Below are positions 48,601 to 60,600 of a stretch of DNA of 64,000 nucleotides, piece by piece. Source of the stretch: Actinernus sp. WN-2022 (lineage: Eukaryota; Cnidaria; Anthozoa; Actiniaria; Actinernidae); assembly GCA_030867875.1 (NCBI GenBank), contig JAOWCC010000577.1, forward strand, positions 155,178,344 to 155,242,343, read 5' to 3'. A program made the position numbers and the translations under genes. Position 1 is the first letter of the stretch. Each line of letters begins with the position of its first letter. The notes under the pieces were generated by a model that did not search any database, had not been told where the DNA came from, and saw nothing but the letters and a program-made list of their open reading frames with translations.

Positions 48601-51600
48601 CCTCGCCATTGTAAAAATAAGATCTTTATCGGCCTTTCACTCGCCCTCGGTGAATAAATCACATACCCCTCGTTCCAGGCCGATAACCCTGACATATGAG
48701 CAGTTCCCCACACCCTTTCCTTGCAAAACCATTTACAAAAGTCACGTGATGAGGGCCGTACGTGTTTGACATGACCCGGTCCTGCTCGATTATTTTCTAG
48801 TTGTTGTGACGTTATTAAAACAAACTAAGTGGTGATATGATAATAATAAAACGACTGAGTTAAGGCTGGGCCGAACGAGAAAACATGTTGGCTCTCGGTG
48901 AATTTGTACACTCGGTCCGTACGTCATGACCTCAAGCCAAATAGTTTCCCGTCCAGACCGAACCTAACTCGATCAATTGAGCAGATTTCGTATGAGTGGG
49001 ACAAACTACGGCATGTCCGTAACCGTGCTGTACCGTATTTCTGTAATTTGTTTAGATCAGCAGGACAAAAACAATGGGACACATTTCAATGTCATGGCAT
49101 GCCGTACGGTAAACATGATGTAGTCAGTATCTAGTAACGTGCCGTGCAGTTCCCTTGTTAATAACACATCATATCCCACATCAATAACCCCCTTCCTCTT
49201 CATTGAAAATTTGAAATAAGCCTCCTCCTCCCGGCCCTCGATTAAGCTGAGAATTTATGAATTAAAAGAAGGGCGCTTCTTCAGATTTGTCCCAACTAAT
49301 TCTCAAAAAGTGTTATTATTATTAAGTGTCTTCCCTCGTTAAGCGCCCCTTAGCCTTACATCAAATTAGAATGCTTAATCTAGGAAATATACGGTGGGCT
49401 CTTTTTCTGGAACCAGAATTGCAACTTTGCCTCAAGGTTACGAAAATATCCCTACAGAATGACACCATTACTTTTCTACCTCATCACCATGAACACGTCT
49501 AACCTCGCTCACGTACCTTAACCCACTGCTCAGGCTGCACTCCACTGACCAGCACAGTGCAGGATTCCTTCTCCATCAGTGTTGTGACAGCGGGCTCAGA
49601 TGGGTTGGTGCTCGTTGATACACATACTGGAATGTGCCATTGTTGGGTATTCCCTATATTGACAGGGCAATTGATAGCGGTTATCGATCAACTTGCACCA
49701 CCACAGACAGCCTGTTGCAGGCGGTCTTACACAGGCGATCTGGGTTTTATTTTTCGTGAGAAGACTGAAAATGACTGAAAACCGCCTGGGAGCCCCCAAA
49801 AACCACAGGAAACCCAAGCTCTGTTTGTGTTTTAAATTATAAGGGTTTGTATGAGATTTTTAATGAGTATTTGGTTGTATCCGTTAGGCCAGAAATACTG
49901 AAATAAAATCAATGAAAACTCCCCTGAAGTCGTTATCTGTTCTTCATTGGGCTCTGTATGCAATTTCAGTGAATTCTGTTGACATTTTACCCCTCTACCT
50001 CTCCAACTAAGAAAGAAGGCAAGGACACACGCAATGGTCATTTCTCGATGCCAATCACTCGAACATCACGCTCGAATTTTCATCCAAAATCAATGCCAAC
50101 TGCAACTAGACCTCAAATAATAGCACAACAGTATCTATTCCAAGAGTCTCGTGCCATTTAATTGAAACAAGAGCCCATCTGGGCTTTCACTCGGGCCACA
50201 TGAGATTGAAGATGAAATACACTTTCATTTGAAATCCTCTTAGTAACAAGTCGTGCTCTAATTCGCCAGTGAGAACGTCATAAAAACGTCTGGTCTATTA
50301 ATTGCTTTTATGACATGACTAGGATAACGCAGGATTTGAACAACAGAATACTGGCAATTCAAGTGTATAAATGCAATACAATGACATATTCAGACTTTGA
50401 ATTTGATTGAAAATAGATAAAAAAACTCGGGGAAATGTCCTGCTAAAACTGTATGAATAAATGTGAAATGAAACATAAATTTCATGGCAAGAAAAAAATT
50501 GTAATTCCTAATGAGAAAGCTCTTCTAAGTCCGCTTCTCAAATTCACAGACTGTTTTACAAAAACATTTGCGCTTATCGACACAAGAGTTCAGTTGACCT
50601 TTCAAATAATTTATTCTGAGGTACGCATACTCTAAATCACAGAGATGTTAAATAAAGCGATAATTAGAAGAAAAAGTACATTAACAGACAAACTGAGAGG
50701 AAATTTATTCAAATCAAAAAGAGTTTACTTACAGTACTTACGTAACTGAATCTTTCGTTTTGGACCTTTTGGTAGTGTTGTTGATAGCATCCCACCTTCG
50801 TGCACATATGCACTGAATCGGAATGAAAGTCGAAGCCTACCTCGAACTTAACTTTCAGCTAACCTGTTTCCTTTCATTCCACAATGAATAATAATCTCAT
50901 AAAGTAAGCCCATAGCTTTCAATAAATTTGCCAGTGTCTGAATGAAACAGCTAGATCTTTTCCAATTTCTCTCACGAGTCACGGCAGAAGACAGTCTCAA
51001 GCTACAAAACTTGAATTTTGATCCTCTTCACAGTAACGTAATTTAACGTCTCAGATATTATATATATTCCCTACTTCAGCTAGCGCTGTGCATTTCAAGT
51101 ACTTTTTCCTCTCTTTGCTGGCAGTTCATGCTTCTTGTTCGTGTAGTTTCCCCACTGAGCCATAACCATGCAGAAAACGAGCACAGCATTTCAGTTGGCA
51201 TACACTGAAAACATCTGCTTAACTAAGATTTGTAAAAATCTTAGCGGATCATGTAAATATTCCGCTTGGCTCAATGAGGGTTTCTGCCGTCAAAGTTCAT
51301 TTTTTGTTTCAGTTTTCCCCATATTAGCAGACATGTATAATTATGTCTCGAGCTCTCAATCCAGTAGAAAGACTCAGACTGGTTATTCTGTCGTAAAACA
51401 TGCCTTAGCTGTACAAGACCTGACCGAAATTTAGGTTGTATTGCATATTTCCGACAATGACTCATTGAAAGTGGTATCTCCTTGTCTCGCCTAGTCTGAG
51501 AGCTTTGAGCTTTCTTATCTGAGCGCACCTGACGAACTCTAACCTTTGATTATAATTCGATACCCGTTGATATCCAAACGTGTTTGGATATTGTATTTCG

Positions 51601-54600
51601 CTTACGTTTCTAAATGTACATTGGATCTGTCCAGACAGCGCTGATCGAATGTATTACGTTGTTCATGTATTTTTATGGTCAACAAGAGCGCCAGCTGAAA
51701 TATCCTGAGCCTGTTGGAAGGCTTTCGCCCTCGCGGGTCGACCATTTTGATTTACTGTATTAAATTATGTAAATAACGATCTGATTGGTGGTGAACTTGA
51801 CCTTTAACGCATGCACAGAAATTTTGCGACACCCAACATAAAAAAATAAAAAATAATAATAACGACTTGCATTTTAAGACTTGTTGCTGCCACAGGCAGC
51901 CCGAGTAATAATCCCCATTTCTCGAGCCTAAATCGAACCTAATTTCAAACAAATCCGCCCGTTGGGATTCGTGACTGGGAGAAGTTGGCAACGCTTGACA
52001 ACGGCTAGCTGCCCAAAGTTCACGGGCTCAGAACGTACGTATATTCCTTATTTTGAACACGCCTCCATGTAAGTTGGTTCTATGGTAACGACCGGAGTTC
52101 GAGTCTACACTAGGCACTAAAAAAAAATTTTTTTTACTTCTTTTTCTCCTTTCTCGGTTTTATTTAATCTTTTCCTCTATTTTAAACAATTAGAGCCGCC
52201 TTCTACATGAAAAACATTGTTGTCTATTGGCTCTCATGCCTCAACCAGGGTCCAGGAGCCCATTGCCTCAACTATTAAAAACCCATGATACTGTGAAGTT
52301 ACTTTTCTGGTTACTTTATGAACATGTTGTCGACGTTGAAGAGATCATTATAAGAGCTAGAAGGAAACTCGCTGCGTAGAAGAGAAAAGCTGGGATATCT
52401 GTTTCCTTTTATTCTTCGATTCGAGATTGGTAATAAAGTTTATAACCAAATTAATGTACCAGTTAAATTTTACGGGCTTTGATTGATTCAAATCCGGGTT
52501 CGAATGATCGCATGTAAAGTACCGTACCTTAATTTATTTAAAAAATTGCTGTTGTGTTCAATATTTTCACAAGATTTTATGTAATTACGAGGTAACGAGG
52601 AAATTTGTTTCTCATCATCGCACTAAATTGAGGTCATGAGCGTGCACGGTTGGGGTATATACGTACGTTCTGAGCCTGTGAACTTTGGGCAGCTAGCTGT
52701 TGTCAAGCGTTGCCAACTTCTCCCAGTCACGAATCCCAACGGGGGGATTTGTTTGAAATTAGGTTTGATTTAGGCTCGAGAAATGGGGATTATTTCAATT
52801 AAATGGCAAGAGGCTCTTGGAATAGATACTGTTGTGCTATTATTTGAGGTCTAGTTGCGGTTGGCATTGATTTTGGATGAAAATTCGAGCGTGATGTTCG
52901 AGTGATTGGCATCGAGACATGGCGGTTGCGTCCGTCCTTGCCTTCTTTCTTAGTTGGAGAGGTCGAGGGGTAAAATTTCAACAGAATTCGCTGAAATTGC
53001 ATACAGAGCCCAATAAAGAACAGATAAAGACTTCAGGGGAGTTTTCATTGATTTTATTTCAGTATTTCTGGCCTAACGGATACAACCAAATACTTGTTAA
53101 AATCTCATACAAACCCTTATAATTTAAAACACAAACAGAGCTTGGTTTTCCTGTGCAAAAACGAGGTTGCAGTAAACGGTCTTCTCTACGTCTTCTTGCT
53201 ATGCCTGCCATACATGTATGAATACATTTTCAAAACTTCACTGAAAACAGATGAAAGTATTGCATCTCCGGGATTGTTTCAGATCGTTTTGCCCGTTCAC
53301 ACGAAAATGATACAAGCGACTAAATATGCTTTACTGAGATCACATGACCAATCGTTTTCAAACGTTTGCTTCTGCAGTGAATTTGACCATACATAAAAAA
53401 ACAATAGTGTTCCATTTTCAAATCTTTCCATTCTGGAAAGCATTTTCAAAAGTTTGCATTTTCATGGTCAAGCGACACATCGTTTATCTTTTTTTTTTAG
53501 GACAGGAGATGAAAAGTGCAATAACATACTCGCGATTGCACACGAAAAAGTATTCCGCGTGTGGACAGGGTGTTACATTAGATCTTGGGCTTTGTGTCTG
53601 CGGTAACTCACCCTCAGATGACCCATCTGCACAGAACTTGGTTTGTGTGATTGTCAGCTCTCTGGAGTTGTCTTTCTGTAATGGCAAATTAAAGATACTA
53701 CTTGAACGGCATGAACCGTAGTTACAATATAAAATGTAACTTGAAGGCAGGTCTTGGAAACTAACAAGAGTAGCCTACAACAAATAATGCGGAGCAACAA
53801 CAGAATACCCTGCAACTCTAATTACATGTATATCAGCTATATCGGCCATATCTGCGTTGCCAGTGGCTATACTACATTGGCAGAGCATGGAGCTGAAAGT
53901 AGAACCATAAATACCAAGCAGTTGTCCCAACTTGTCACAGGAAGTGAAAAATCTACAGTCGATGGTGGAAAATAACTTTAAATTCCTTATGACACAAAAG
54001 AACACAACAGTGTGGTACGACAAGAATAACAAACATCTCGACTGACTCCAATTTTGCGATCTTTGGGACAACTGCCTCGTTCTGATACCATTGGTACCAG
54101 ACTTCTTCAGCGCAGGCATGAGATATGAAATAACGTGCATGTCTACGTACAGCGACTGCATATTGACGTTGCCATATTAATAACTCAGGTAGAGCTGCAA
54201 GGTATTCTTGAATTTGCCAGATTGAGTGTCGAAAGTATTTAGCTGATTGCGTTGGGTTTGCTTACATTTTCTATTGGCTGTGAAAAATGTTTTATGATTT
54301 TGATTCTACCACCTCAATCAGAGGCAATCGAAGTCGAAGTCCTGTTATTTCTAAACTAAAACAAAACACTTTATAGTGAGTAGCAAGAGGCTAGGGCCCG
54401 ACGATGAGGCCTTGGTCAACGTCAGTTCCAACAGCAATTAATGTTCGACATCGATCTTCAATTATTAATTAAATGAAATATCAATTACTATTATCTTATC
54501 AATTGACATTCCAAGCATTCCATTCTGCTATCATCTTAGTGCGTGAGTGACAAAGAATGCACGATTTCCCCAACCATTCATGAATGGTTTTACTTGAACC

Positions 54601-57600
54601 AATCACGAGGAAAAGTAAATGCAATCGTGAATAATATTCTAAAACGAAAATTGATTTAGGACGGTCCAAAACAATGTTTGGTTTTAGTTTAGAACTTGAT
54701 TGGTGAGTAATTACAAAACATTTTTCACAGCCAATAGAAAAGCTAAGCAAGCGCAAAACGAAAGCAATCACTTCTTACTTTCGACACTCTGTGGGAAAAC
54801 CACTCTAATATTATTGCTTGACCCCACAAGCTATAATTGACATTCTATTGTTAAAATCCACCTGTTCATACCATGTCACGTACACAGAACTTAGATGCCA
54901 CTTTGATTTTTTTTCACATTTAGCACAGACCACTCAAGTTTTTATTACTAATAAAGGGTTCTTGCACATCTTGTGGGATACCTGCTGAGCCTTGACTGAG
55001 AGAACAGGGAAGCCCATCTGTTTTGTCCAGGAGTTCATGATATTCCCAACTGGTTTGTTGCTAGCCTTGGCCAGGTATTCCCACAGATCATCTAATGAAA
55101 ACATAAAAGAATAAATCAAGCACATTGAAAGCATGGCAAAAGCCCAGATGGGTCCTGGTCCTTTTTACATTTGTAAACTACATACTAGTATGTATGTATT
55201 GCCCCTTTCGTGGCTGAGTACACTATACCGTACAGCAGGTTGGAAATGCCAGTGAAATTCAATATCAGGGCGGCTCTAGTGTGAGGCAGAGAACTTGACA
55301 GCTGGAAGGGCATTACCAGCTAGTGGGGCCCAGAATTGTCAGTAGAAACCTCAGAAATGCTTTTTCTGATGTATTATTTCAGGAAACAATATTTGATTTT
55401 TCTCAAAAGGTAGTGCATGCCAACCAACAGGAACTCACCAGTTGATGCATTGTTATACTTGAACTTGTTCAGATACTGATTCAATCCAGCTTTGAAGTCC
55501 TGTAATAAGAAAATTGACATGCAAACTTTTTATTAAAGAAAGCTAGCTACATGATTGTATTATAGGGAAATCACATGCCTCATGCTAGGTAATTCCATAT
55601 TAAATTGCACAAGAAAACCTATATCGCTAACGTGGAATTATCGAGTCTGGTATGTGATTGTGATTCTAAAACATATCATAATTATGATATATATGTATTA
55701 TATATATCATAAAATAACTTAAATATAACATTGTGCTCTATTTGGCAAAACAAATCAAATGAAAAATTAATGAGAGAATGCCGTAATGATTTGATTTAAT
55801 TGTTGGACCTGGAGGACTATAGAGTGGGTGCCTATTACAGTGCACTTATTTGTTTTTCAAATAAGAAGTGAGATTGTATATAAATGTAAGGACAGACAGA
55901 TGGACAGACAATTTTATTTGGAGCCAGTTATACTAATGTGTACATTGGCAATAGCCCAAATAAATTTACATAGAGGACAAGTTATATCAATAAATAAAAG
56001 TTAATCATAGAATGTTGTCCTTTTCTTTCTTTCTTTTACGCATTCATAGATAAATTTGGCAATTCGTTTTTGCACAGCTCTATCCTTGTTTGGGGGGTTC
56101 ATGGTTAGTAAAAATACCTCATTAGGTGTCATTCTGTTTATTTTGATTTTCATTTGATCCTCCAAATAATCGAAAAGGTTTTTCCTTATATTGCGGTATG
56201 CTAGGCATTTTATTAAAAAATGTTCTTCATCTTTGATGCCATTTGTACAAATGGGGCAAATTCTTTCTTCGGGTATTTTGTAAGGTTTCAATTTCAGTTT
56301 CAATTGCTAATTTGTGATTACTAAAGCCTCAGCTATAATTGTCAATGCTATTCTGTGATTGGTATTGGTGACCTGTATGAGGTAGTCTTCACAAATATAG
56401 CTGGACTTGGATCTGTGGAAAGTCCTTAATTTATTGCTTTGGTGGGGGTCTTTTCTTTTATCGTTGTTTATGTCACTAAGCCAAGTTTGGTACTCTATGT
56501 CCTTTAGTCTCTGGCTTATAATACTCAAAATGGTTTTGCGATCAGGAATTGATGTTTGTACGTTTGTCCATATTTCCCCTAACCCTATATGATACAACAG
56601 GGCTTTTACTTTTTGGTGCCAAAATTCTTTGCTTTCCTTTTATATCGTTATATACATGTATTGTACAGGATAACTTGATTTGCTCAGGGTCGTATAGGAA
56701 ATCTCCCTAGCTCTGCTCTACATGCATTGTTGCTACACAACTTGCTAACGCCTAAGAACCATTTGCAAAATTTAGTTTGGACTGACTCAATTGGGTCTTT
56801 GTCTAGTTTTTCTTTACAATCCACCCCCCATACTTCGCTACCGTAAAGTAAAATAGGGGTTATTAGCGCATCAAATAATTTTATGGTCAGATTAATATTT
56901 TCTCTAAAATGGTGACCCATTTCTTTCCTTAATTTATACAATGCTTTTAGCGCTACCTTTTTTAGCTCTTGTTTAGCGAGAACAAAATTTCCTTAGGCAC
57001 TTAATTGAATGCCTAAGTATTTATATGACTTAACATTTGTTAGTTAATTATGACCTCCATATTGAAAAGCATAATTGTTCATAGTTTTCCCACAGTTGTT
57101 GAAGATTATTACTTTTGTTTTGTCAAGATTTACATGGAGATCTGATGTTTCGCAAAATTCCTCTAGTTTCTCAAGGTAGCTTTGCAGTCCTTTTGCAGAC
57201 TTAAAAAATATAACTAGGTCATCTGCATAATTATAATAAACAACTGAATGGCCTTTCATTTAGTTGTATATCATTAACGTTTGTTTGGTTAAGTGTGTCA
57301 GGCAAGTCATTTAGGTAGAAATTAAATAGGGTACGAGAAAGCATGCAGCCTTGTTTACTCCGGCATGGCAAGCGAAGGCCGGAGTTGTTAATTGGTCTAT
57401 TTTAATGGATGATTTATCATTTGAATACATAGATGTCAAGACCACAAGAAATTTGCCGTTTATTCCTGCTTTACCAAGCTTCTCAAACAATGTGTCTTGG
57501 TATGCAATCAAATGCTTTTCTGAAATCTACATCACAAGAAAAAAGCAAGTTGTTCACCTTCTTTGGTTTGGTTTTTACGTACATGTACATGTATTTATCA

Positions 57601-60600
57601 ATAAGGGTTTTCAGAATGAAAATGCTATTGGTGGTACAGTGTTTTTTTTCTAAACCCACATTGTTCCGGTTTCAATATTCTTTTTTTCTACTAGGTAATT
57701 ATAGAGTCTAGTGTTCATTATGGACGTGAATACTTTGCCTAATGACGATAAAAGTGTAATCCCTCTGTAATTTTCTACTTCTGCACAGAAATTGGAAAAT
57801 CTAGTGGTCCCGCTTCCTCAGTGTGTACGTGTTTTCACTATCACTAATATAATTCTGTTGTTTGAAGTGCTCGTGAAATTCCCGTACTTTATCTATATAA
57901 ATTTGTTGTTTACTACTCTTCTTAGTGAAGTTGAAAAGCTTGAAGAGTTTTTTCCATACCTGCTTTGAATTCTTAAAATCAACATCAGCTATGTTTTTAC
58001 TGAAAAATAAGTTCTTTTTGTGTCTGCATAATTTCCTAAAAACTTTATTGCAGTGCAAAAGTGACCTTAGTTGTGCATTACACATGTCGAGCGAAATTTG
58101 TTTCCCGAGATATTTTAAGTTCTTTTTCAAACTCACATTCTTCGTCAAACCATAGTTTATTTTGTTTCTGTGTTTTGTTGTTAAATGAGGTGTTTTGGAA
58201 GTGCAAGCCAGCTTCTTTGCATGTCAGATAAGGTTCCGGTAAATAATTATGTCATTGTATCTACATTTGTATATTACTATTGTTTAAAGCTCCCCTCAAT
58301 TTATTTTATGCTTCAGGTGATCCTAGGAGTTCGTTTAGCTTGTCCTTTGTTTTTTCATCCCATAACAACCCTTTGGACTTAGTCAGCGTGATATCATCGG
58401 CCGGTTTTTCAGAGACATTCGGTGCAAACTTAATTTTCATAGCGTATGAAAGGTGACAATGGTCCGACAAGTGAGGTTTCAAAGGGTTGACAAACAAGTA
58501 CCATAAATCATTTAGAATGCTGTTGTTCCCAATAACATAGTCAACAACACTGCTGCCATTATAACGAAAGCAGGTCTTTTTACCTTCTAGGTCACCAATA
58601 ACCCTCCCATTCAAGATTCGTAGGTTTAGAGCTGTGCAAGTATCTATTAGATTTCTGCCTCTAGCATCGATTGTCTCAACATCATTCTTGCGAATTTCTT
58701 TTTTATTGAGCGTCTACCTCATAATCAACCGGTAGGTCTATGAAGGCGTTATTATCGTCCAAAATGAATTCTTGCATGTCCCCGGTTTGTGCGTTGAAGT
58801 CACCTTGGACGACACTGTAGAGAAGCCTTAACTCCCCCCCCCCCAAAAAAAAAGCCTTAACTCCCCCCCTAAAAAAATATGGAGACCAGTTTCTGTTTGG
58901 TGTGGGAAATAAAATTCTGGTTTATATAACAATTTTTCGGGGGCGTTTATAAAAATATACGATGGGGAGGGGGCGCTAATTGGAATTAGGGGTGCTTATT
59001 AACTGTCCAATTTACTTGCAACTCAGGCCACTTATTAGAGATGGGGTGCTTATTGGTTGCAGTCGCTAAATTGAATTATTATGGTACATGTATAGACTAT
59101 AAGGAGTACATTATTAGTTGCGTATCCATGTGTCCTGTATAATTTATTGTACCTTGTCTCCTATGTACTGGTGGAGCATTCTAATGACAGATGCTCCCTT
59201 GCTGTATGAGATAGCATCAAATATTTCATCAATCTCACTGGGGTGTCCAACAGGAACCTAAGACATCAACCATAAATAGATTATGAAGTAAACAGTGGAT
59301 TGTATCTAGTTTGTTATTAGATTAACATGTGTGTAAACTACACCGTATGTTTTGGGCTTGAAACAATTATGTTAATGAATATGTGGTCGTCATTGTGACT
59401 AAAACCAGGTGCCGAAATTGCACCTTAATTGGTGGCAATGCAACTCAATTTTGCCAGCTGGCGACTTACCTAAAGTTTTCACAATGTTCTGAAGCCACAC
59501 AATGTTCTAAGTAAATTTAGCCAATAAAACATGCCAGCAAATGTTCTTTGTCACATGTCGTGTGTCATTTGAAACTTGAAATGTGGCGACCACAATAATG
59601 GTCTTTTGGAGACTAAATTTTTTTGTAAGTCACCAGTTGGCATGTGAAAAAGTTAATTTTGGACCCTGAAAACATTGGATAACTAGTTCCTGTAAAAACT
59701 AGTGCTGGTCTGTGTTGGCGGGGAAGATAATTAAACACTGGTATAATTAACTAAACTCAATTAACGTAAGCTAACCACTGTGCAAATAGTGTCACAAAGG
59801 GCTAGCTCGGCTACACTAACATTTTCTGGATGTTGTTTGATATGTTTACAATGTACCTCAATGGGATGGCTGTTCTTTAGTGCATCAAGGCCCAGGCCCC
59901 TGGCAAGGTCTGTAGTGACAAACTGTGTCCAGATATCATACTCTGCAAAGCAGTGGTCAACACAGAGATACTCTATCCATGACGCAAAGCCTTCATTAAG
60001 CCAAAGGTGGGTCCACCATTCCTATTTAGTTTAAATAAATGTGTTTCAATGCTGCAGTGCCGGGTAACCACATTCAATTATAAAGCACTAGTATTGTGTT
60101 CATAGATTAGTATTATATATTTTGTGTTCCGTTTCAATCCACTTTCAGATAGTGGTAAAGAGAAACAAATAAAGAGAAACAAATAAAGAGAAACCCAAAA
60201 ATAATAAGTTTGGGAAAACTTTTAAAAGCAACTTTAAAAAGCAATGGACACATGTTCCACTTCGTTTGATTTCTAGAATGAACACTGTCAAGTATCAACT
60301 TTATTTATTAATCTGCATGCAGTAACTGGTAGTAGTTAGACTGTTATACATTGTACCTCGTAAATTCAAAGAAAAAGTAATGTCTGCTTGCCCAAGCACT
60401 GAAGTAGTTTTCAATATGCAAGCACAAAATCTGAGCCATTACAAAATTTTGGAGTTTTGTGAACTATCAGCTGCATGGTACCATGGCTTCTAAACTCTGC
60501 TTTTACATTTTTGAAGGCTTGGAAAGCCACCCATGAAATGTAAAAAGTGAATTGTAAGCATGGGAACAGTCCCTTGTGATTGGCCAATGGCAAATGTATT

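Noticed and set aside
49832..53122. Matching open frames (60-69 codons) at 49832-50161 and 52799-53122
   Set aside because: They are the same terminal inverted repeat read from both ends of the 3.35-kb element, with no recognisable protein.
57351..57711. Plus-strand frames of 92-100 codons
   Set aside because: Antisense shadows of the minus-strand LINE reverse transcriptase region.
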